DNA of 64,000 bases from NCBI GenBank assembly GCA_026826555.1, contig JAKSZT010054458.1, positions 4,929,020-4,993,019 on the forward strand. Reading direction: 5' to 3'. Within the stretch, counting starts at the first letter, position 1. Each line of letters begins with the position of its first letter. The notes under the pieces are model-generated. The model did not search any database. It saw only the letters and a list, made by a program, of their open reading frames with translations, and was not told the DNA's origin. The position numbers and the translations under genes are program-made. This DNA is from Tolypeutes matacus. Lineage: Eukaryota > Chordata > Mammalia > Cingulata > Chlamyphoridae. Shown one piece after another: positions 59,252-64,000 of the stretch.

Positions 59252-59845
59252 TAGATTTTTTTTTTCCTCATTTTTAAAATAAACCAGATTGTGACTTAAT
59301 TGATATTCCATATAAGTATTCTGTTCATTTTTATTGATATTTTGCTTTTATTTTTATTATTTCATTATATCTGTTTACTTTAGTTTTAATTTGCTTAGAT
59401 TATTGAATTGATTCTTTTTTCTTGTTTTCTAATATAAGAATATAGTGCATCACATTTTATTTTGAGACATTGTTTTAGCTGCATCCATGAATTTTAATGC
59501 ATTGCATTTTCATGTTCATTCAGTACAAAATAATTTGTGATTTCCCTTGTGATTTCTTTTTGAACCTCAGATTATATTTAACTATATAGTTCAATTTTCA
59601 GGAATATGAAGTTTTTTAGTCCATAGCTGGTTTATATTTCAATTTGTTATGGAAAGATAATATACTCTGCATGTCATAAATAGTTATCAATTTGTTGAAG
59701 CTTATTTAATGGACCAAAACATGGCTGGCCTATGTGAATTTTCTCTGGGCACTAAATATATATATGTGTATATATATATGTAATCTACTGTTGTTTCTTA
59801 AAATGTTCTGTAAGTGTGAATGGAATAAAATTATTTGGTTATGTT
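59252..59845 (-). mobile_element. Reverse L1 ORF2, endonuclease-RT linker (right part)
   Basis: Continues the L1 of 57900-58652: gacattgttttagctgcatc, gatttcccttgtgatttctt and acatggctggcctatgtga. A TA/TG-rich microsatellite lies at 59756-59791. Confidence 0.6.
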
Positions 59846-61124
59846 TCTTAACACATCTTTATTAATTTTCTGTGTATTCTGCTTTTTCACTCAACATAAT
59901 GTTTCAAGGTTCATCCATGTTATCATATGCATACTGATTTTATTTCTTACAGCTGAATAGTATTCCATTGTATGTATATGCCACATTTTGTTTATCTATT
60001 TGTCAGATAATGGACAATTGGGTTAGTTCCATGTTTTAGCAAAATTGTTAATAATGCTGCTATGAATATCAGTGTGCAAATGGAAGTTTAAATACTTGCT
60101 TTCATTTCTTCTGAATATATTCCTAGTAATGGGATTTCTGGATCATACGGAAATTCTATATTCAGCTTCTTGAGCTACTCTCAAAATGTTTTCCACAGAG
60201 GCTGGACCATACTATTCCCATCCATAAAGAAGGAGTGTTCCTATTTCACCACATACTCTCCAGCCTTTGTACTTTTCGGTGTGTGGTTTTTTTGTTTGTT
60301 TGTTTTTTGTTTTTTGTTTTTAATAATGGCCATTCTGTAAGGTGTGAAATGGTATAGCATTGTAGTTTTGATCTGCATTATCCTAATAACTAATGATGTT
60401 GAACAATTTTTTCATGTGCTTTTTGGCCATTTGTATAACCTCAATGTAAAAATGCCTGTTCAAGTCTTTTACTCATTTTTAAATTGGGTTGCTTGTCGTT
60501 TTTATCGTTGACTTGTATGATCTCTTTATATAACAAGGATATCAAACCCATATCAGACATGTGGTTTCCAAATATTTTTTCCCATTGAATAGGCTGCCAT
60601 TTTACTTTCTTGTCAAAGTCTTTTGGAGTTCAAATGTTTAATTTTTAATTTTGCTATTTTTTCTTTTGTTGCTTTTGCTTTGGGTTAAAGGTTTAAGAAA
60701 CTACCACCTACCAAAAGAAACTGAAGGTTTTTCTCTATATTTTCTAGGAGTTTTATTTTGTAGCTTTTATATGTAGGTCCTTGATCCATTTTTAGTTAAT
60801 TTTTGTATAAAATGTATGATAGGGGTCCTTTTTCTTTTTATTGGATATGGATATCCAGTTCTCCCAGCACCATTTGTTGAATGGTTGTTCTGGCCCAGCT
60901 GAGTGGGCTTGACCGCCTTGTCAAATCACTTGACAGTAGATGTAAGGGATTATTTCTGAGTTCCTGATTCAGTTCCATTGGTCAATGTTTCTATCATTAT
61001 GCCAGTACCATGTTGTTTTTTCACTATTGTAGCTAAGTAATACGATTTAAAGTCAGGAAATGAGTGTCCTCCAAATTTGGTTTTCTTTTATAAGATTTTT
61101 GTTAGCAATTCATGACCACTTTCT

Positions 61125-61213
61125 CTTTTTTTTTTTTTTTGAGGTAACTGGGAATGAATATAGGACTGAAAACTTGGGAAGCAGGCACTCAAACAATGAA
61201 CTACATCTACTCC
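61125..61213 (-). mobile_element. tRNA-Ala-type SINE, first unit of a doublet
   Basis: Plus strand: T run, gaggtaactgggaatgaata, taggactgaaaacttgggaa, gcaggcactcaaacaatgaa and ctacatctactccc. It is the reverse complement of a SINE with A-box-like tagttcattgtttgag. More decayed than the neighbouring unit. Confidence 0.6.
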
Positions 61214-61320
61214 CAAATATTTGTTTGTTTATTTTGTTTTGAAGAGTTACCAGGGAGTGAAGCCAGGATCTCATACATGGGAATCAGGTGCTCAATCACT
61301 TGAGCTACATCCACTCTCCC
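61214..61320 (-). mobile_element. tRNA-Ala-type SINE, second unit of a doublet
   Basis: Plus strand: gaagagttaccagggagtga, agccaggatctcatacat, gggaatcaggtgctcaatca and cttgagctacatccactc. The reverse complement begins ggagtggatgtagctcaagt, close to the 5' half of a tRNA-Ala, with a degenerate B box near ggcttcactccctgg. Host L1 sequence resumes at about 61321 (aggacccctactcttcc). Confidence 0.7.
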
Positions 61321-63130
61321 AGGACCCCTACTCTTCCATATAAATTTGATAATTGGCTTTTCAATTTCTGCAAAAAAAGACTGTTGAGGTTTTTATTGGG
61401 ATTGTGTTGAGTCTGTAAATCGGTTTGGGTAAAATTGACATCTTAACAATATTTAGTCTTCTATCCCTGATCACAGAGTATCCTTCTTTTATTTAGGTCT
61501 TCTTTGGTTTCTTTTAGTAATGCTTTCTGTTTTCTGAATGCAGGTCCTTTAGTTCCTCATTTAAATTTTTTCCTGAATATATGACTGTTTTAGTTCCTAT
61601 AATAAATGGAATTGGTTTTCTGAATTCCTCCTCTGATTGCTTAACAGAAGTGTATAGAAATGTTACATTTAAATATTAATCTTGTATCCTGCCACTTGTC
61701 TATTAGTTCTAGAAGTTTGTTATGGATTTTTTGGGGGGGGATTTTGTAGATATAGGATCATATCATCAGTGAATAATGAAAGTTTTACTTCTTCCTTTCC
61801 TATTTGGATGGGTTTATTTCTTTTCCATGCCAAATTGCTCTAGCTAGAAATTCTAGCACAATATTGAATAATAGTGGTGACAGAATACATTTTTGTCTTG
61901 TTCCCAATCTCAGTGGGAACACTTTCAGTCTTTCAATATTGATTTCAATGTTAGCTGTGGGTTTTTGATATATGCACTTTAACATGTTGAGAAATCCTTC
62001 TATTCCTATCTTTTGGAGTGTTTTTGTCAAGAAAGCGTGCTGTATTTTGTGAAATGCCTTTTCAGCATCAGTTGAGAAGATCATGTGATTTTTATTCTCC
62101 AATTTATTAATGTGGTTTATTACACTAATTGATTTTCTTGTGTGGATCCCTCTTGCATAACTGGGATAAAACCCACTTAATTGTGGTGTATAATTCTTTT
62201 ATTGTGCATCTGGATTCAGCTTGTAAGGAGTTTGTTGAGGATTTTTGCATCTATATTCATTAAAGAGATTGATCTCTAATTTCTTTTTATATAACCTTTT
62301 TAGCTAGTTTTGGTATTAGGCTGATATTGGCCTCATAGAATGAATTTGGTAGTGGTCCTTCCAGTTCAAATTTTTGGAAGAGCTTGGGCAAACTTTGAAT
62401 GATTGGTAGAATTCACGTTTGATGCCATCTGGTCCTGGGCTTTCCATCTTTGGGAGGTTTTTGATGACTATTTCAATCTCTTTACTCACGATTGGTTTGT
62501 TGAGATCTTCTATTTCTTCTAGGGTCAGTGTAGCTTTTTTTAAATGTATCTTAGGAATTTGTCATTTGGTCAACATTGTCTACTTTGTTGGTGTACAGCT
62601 GTTCATAGTATCCTCTTAGACGTATCTTATTTCTGTGAAGTCAGTGGTAATGTCCACTCTTTCATTCTGTTTTTATTTATTGGCAAGGTCTTTTTTTTTT
62701 TTTGAATCAGTCTAGCTAAGGTTTTCTCAATTTTGTTGATCTTCTCAAAGAACCAACTTTTGGTTTTGTTGATTTTCTCTATTATTTGTGTTTTCAATTT
62801 CATTGATTTCTGCTCTGATCTTTTAAATTTCTTTCATTCAGATTTGCTTGGTATTAGTTTGCTGTCCTTATTCTAGTTGCTCAAGGTATACAATCAGATC
62901 TTCAATTTTAGCTCTTTCTTCTTTTTTAATGTAATCATTGAGGGCCATAAATTTCCCTGTCAGTACTGTCTTTGCTGTACTTTTGTTATGTTTTGTTATC
63001 ATTTTAATTAGTCCCAAGAAATTTGCTGATATCTCTTGCAATGTCTTATTTAAACCACTGATTATTGAAGTGTGTCTTGAGAATAATTCTCACTCATATT
63101 CTCTGCAATGGATAAACATCTCTTTATTTT

Positions 63131-64000
63131 AATCATATATTTTTCATTTAAGATATGATATTTTTCAGTTCTAGAAATCTGTTTTTTTCATTTCTTTCAT
63201 GTTTTTTCTCCTCATTATATTCATATTGTCTTATACTTTCTTGTGAAATAAAGAATATTTATAATAGCTTTATGAACCTGCTTGCATACTAATTCTATCA
63301 CATCTGTCATTAATGAGTTTATTTCTGCTGATTGATTTTTCTCCAGGTTTGAGCCATGTTTTTCTACATTTTATGGCTAATATTTTTTCATTGGAAGATA
63401 GATATTGTGAATATGGTGGTGGTTATTGTTCAGTTCCATTAAAAAGTTTTGTATTTTCTTCTGGGACAGGGTTTAGATATTTAGAATCAGTTTGATAACT
63501 TCAGGGATTTCTTTAAAATTTTCTTAGGGAAGATCCAAAACAGTCTTTGATTTAGGGATAATTTGGCCCTACAACAAAGGCAATACTCTACTGAAGACCA
63601 CTTAACATCTCATACATTACCTTTTCCTCTACTCTGGCTGGTGGCAACATAAATATTTGCAGGACTTTGTGAACTCTGAGAATTATTCTGCAAACTCTTT
63701 TATGGTGATATTTCCCCGAGCTTCAGTTATTTACTCTCATGTGTTCATGGATTGCTTATACTATTCACCCAAAGGCTTAATTATTCCCTCTGCAAATCTC
63801 CAGATAGGGCTCCAAAACTCTTGTCTCTCCCTCTCTTTCTTCCTTTCTCTCACTTTCTCACTTCCTTCTCTTCTTCTCTCTCTCTTCAGGTTCCTTCTCT
63901 CTGATGATAAGCTCTGCAATACAGCCACCTTTTACTATGTAAACTCAAATCTCTGATTTCTCTATATACAGAAAGAACCAGGGAGTTTTTGGGTTGCTCC
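63131..64000 (-). mobile_element. Possible older LINE remnant with CT-rich tract
   Basis: Words such as tttctgctgattgatttttc, ggtttgagccatgtttttct and gaagatagatattgtgaata resemble text found in old mammalian LINE copies, but I cannot place them firmly. A CT-rich microsatellite lies at 63820-63892. The plus frames 63313-63495 and 63657-63956 have no known product. Confidence 0.3.

Larger units (their letters stand above)
59850..63130 (-). mobile_element. Reverse L1, long ORF2 portion with 3' UTR
   Basis: Runs from the 3' end (59850) back to the endonuclease-RT linker (63130). Landmarks in reverse sense: ORF2 C-terminal region (60050-60260), cccagcaccatttgttgaa (60866-60884), the RT core as minus frame 61800-62102, and the PGPDG region at 62421-62445. 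The RT core frame shows DAEKAF followed by H instead of D, then GTRQ and [11 protein letters not shown], all typical of L1 RT. A SINE doublet interrupts it at 61125-61320. A run of G lies at 61732-61739. Stops elsewhere make it inactive. Confidence 0.8.

Overview
This window looks like intergenic DNA from a placental mammal, most probably a xenarthran (sloth, anteater or armadillo). I recognise no host protein-coding exon, tRNA, rRNA or CRISPR array. The lineage call rests on tRNA-Ala-type SINEs, on L1 elements with a long 3' UTR that I associate with xenarthrans, and on MaLR-like LTRs, all sitting among repeats shared by placental mammals (MIR, L2, MLT1-like, Tigger1, ERVL). No open frame exceeds 242 codons, and the longest lies antisense to a dead retroviral pol. 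Family names come from recognition by eye. Element edges are good to about 10-30 bases unless a target-site duplication (TSD) is stated.

Layout. 0-3 kb: minus-strand MaLR-like LTRs, including a two-LTR non-autonomous provirus (562-2933). 3-11 kb: mostly unassigned sequence, an MLT1-like LTR split by an L1/HAL1-like fragment, a MIR and two L1 3' ends. 11.12-11.63 kb: a 500-bp solitary LTR with a perfect 5-bp TSD. 11.63-21.05 kb: AT-rich sequence poor in recognisable repeats. 21.05-24.7 kb: L1 remnants, chiefly a reverse L1.

24.7-42.6 kb is a deep nest. An ERVL-related provirus ('copy A') has LTR, gag and pol at the left and a possible matching LTR tail at 42.46-42.56 kb. Between these lie a reverse LTR carrying a SINE, the 3' half of an ERVL provirus with dUTPase and 3' LTR ('copy B'), a 6.15-kb L1 and a 221-bp truncated LINE inside copy B, and a reverse L1 carrying a young-looking SINE. 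The L1 and the short LINE share one target sequence, present three times.

42.6-47.3 kb: AT-rich and mostly unassigned, with a degenerate ~115-bp tandem repeat. 47.3-49.2 kb: two L1 pieces in non-collinear order. 49.7-54.15 kb: a second ERVL provirus ('copy C') whose 5' LTR is interrupted and whose body joins gag directly to integrase plus dUTPase. 55.0 kb: an L2 tip. 55.48-57.85 kb: a near full-length Tigger1 transposon on the minus strand. 57.9-63.1 kb: reverse L1s interrupted by an unclassified ~600-bp insert and by a SINE doublet. 63.1-64 kb: a possible older LINE remnant.

Nothing here forms a working pathway. All mobile-element genes read are broken by stops, frameshifts or deletions. 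The interest lies in the order of nested insertions and in a few stretches I cannot classify.
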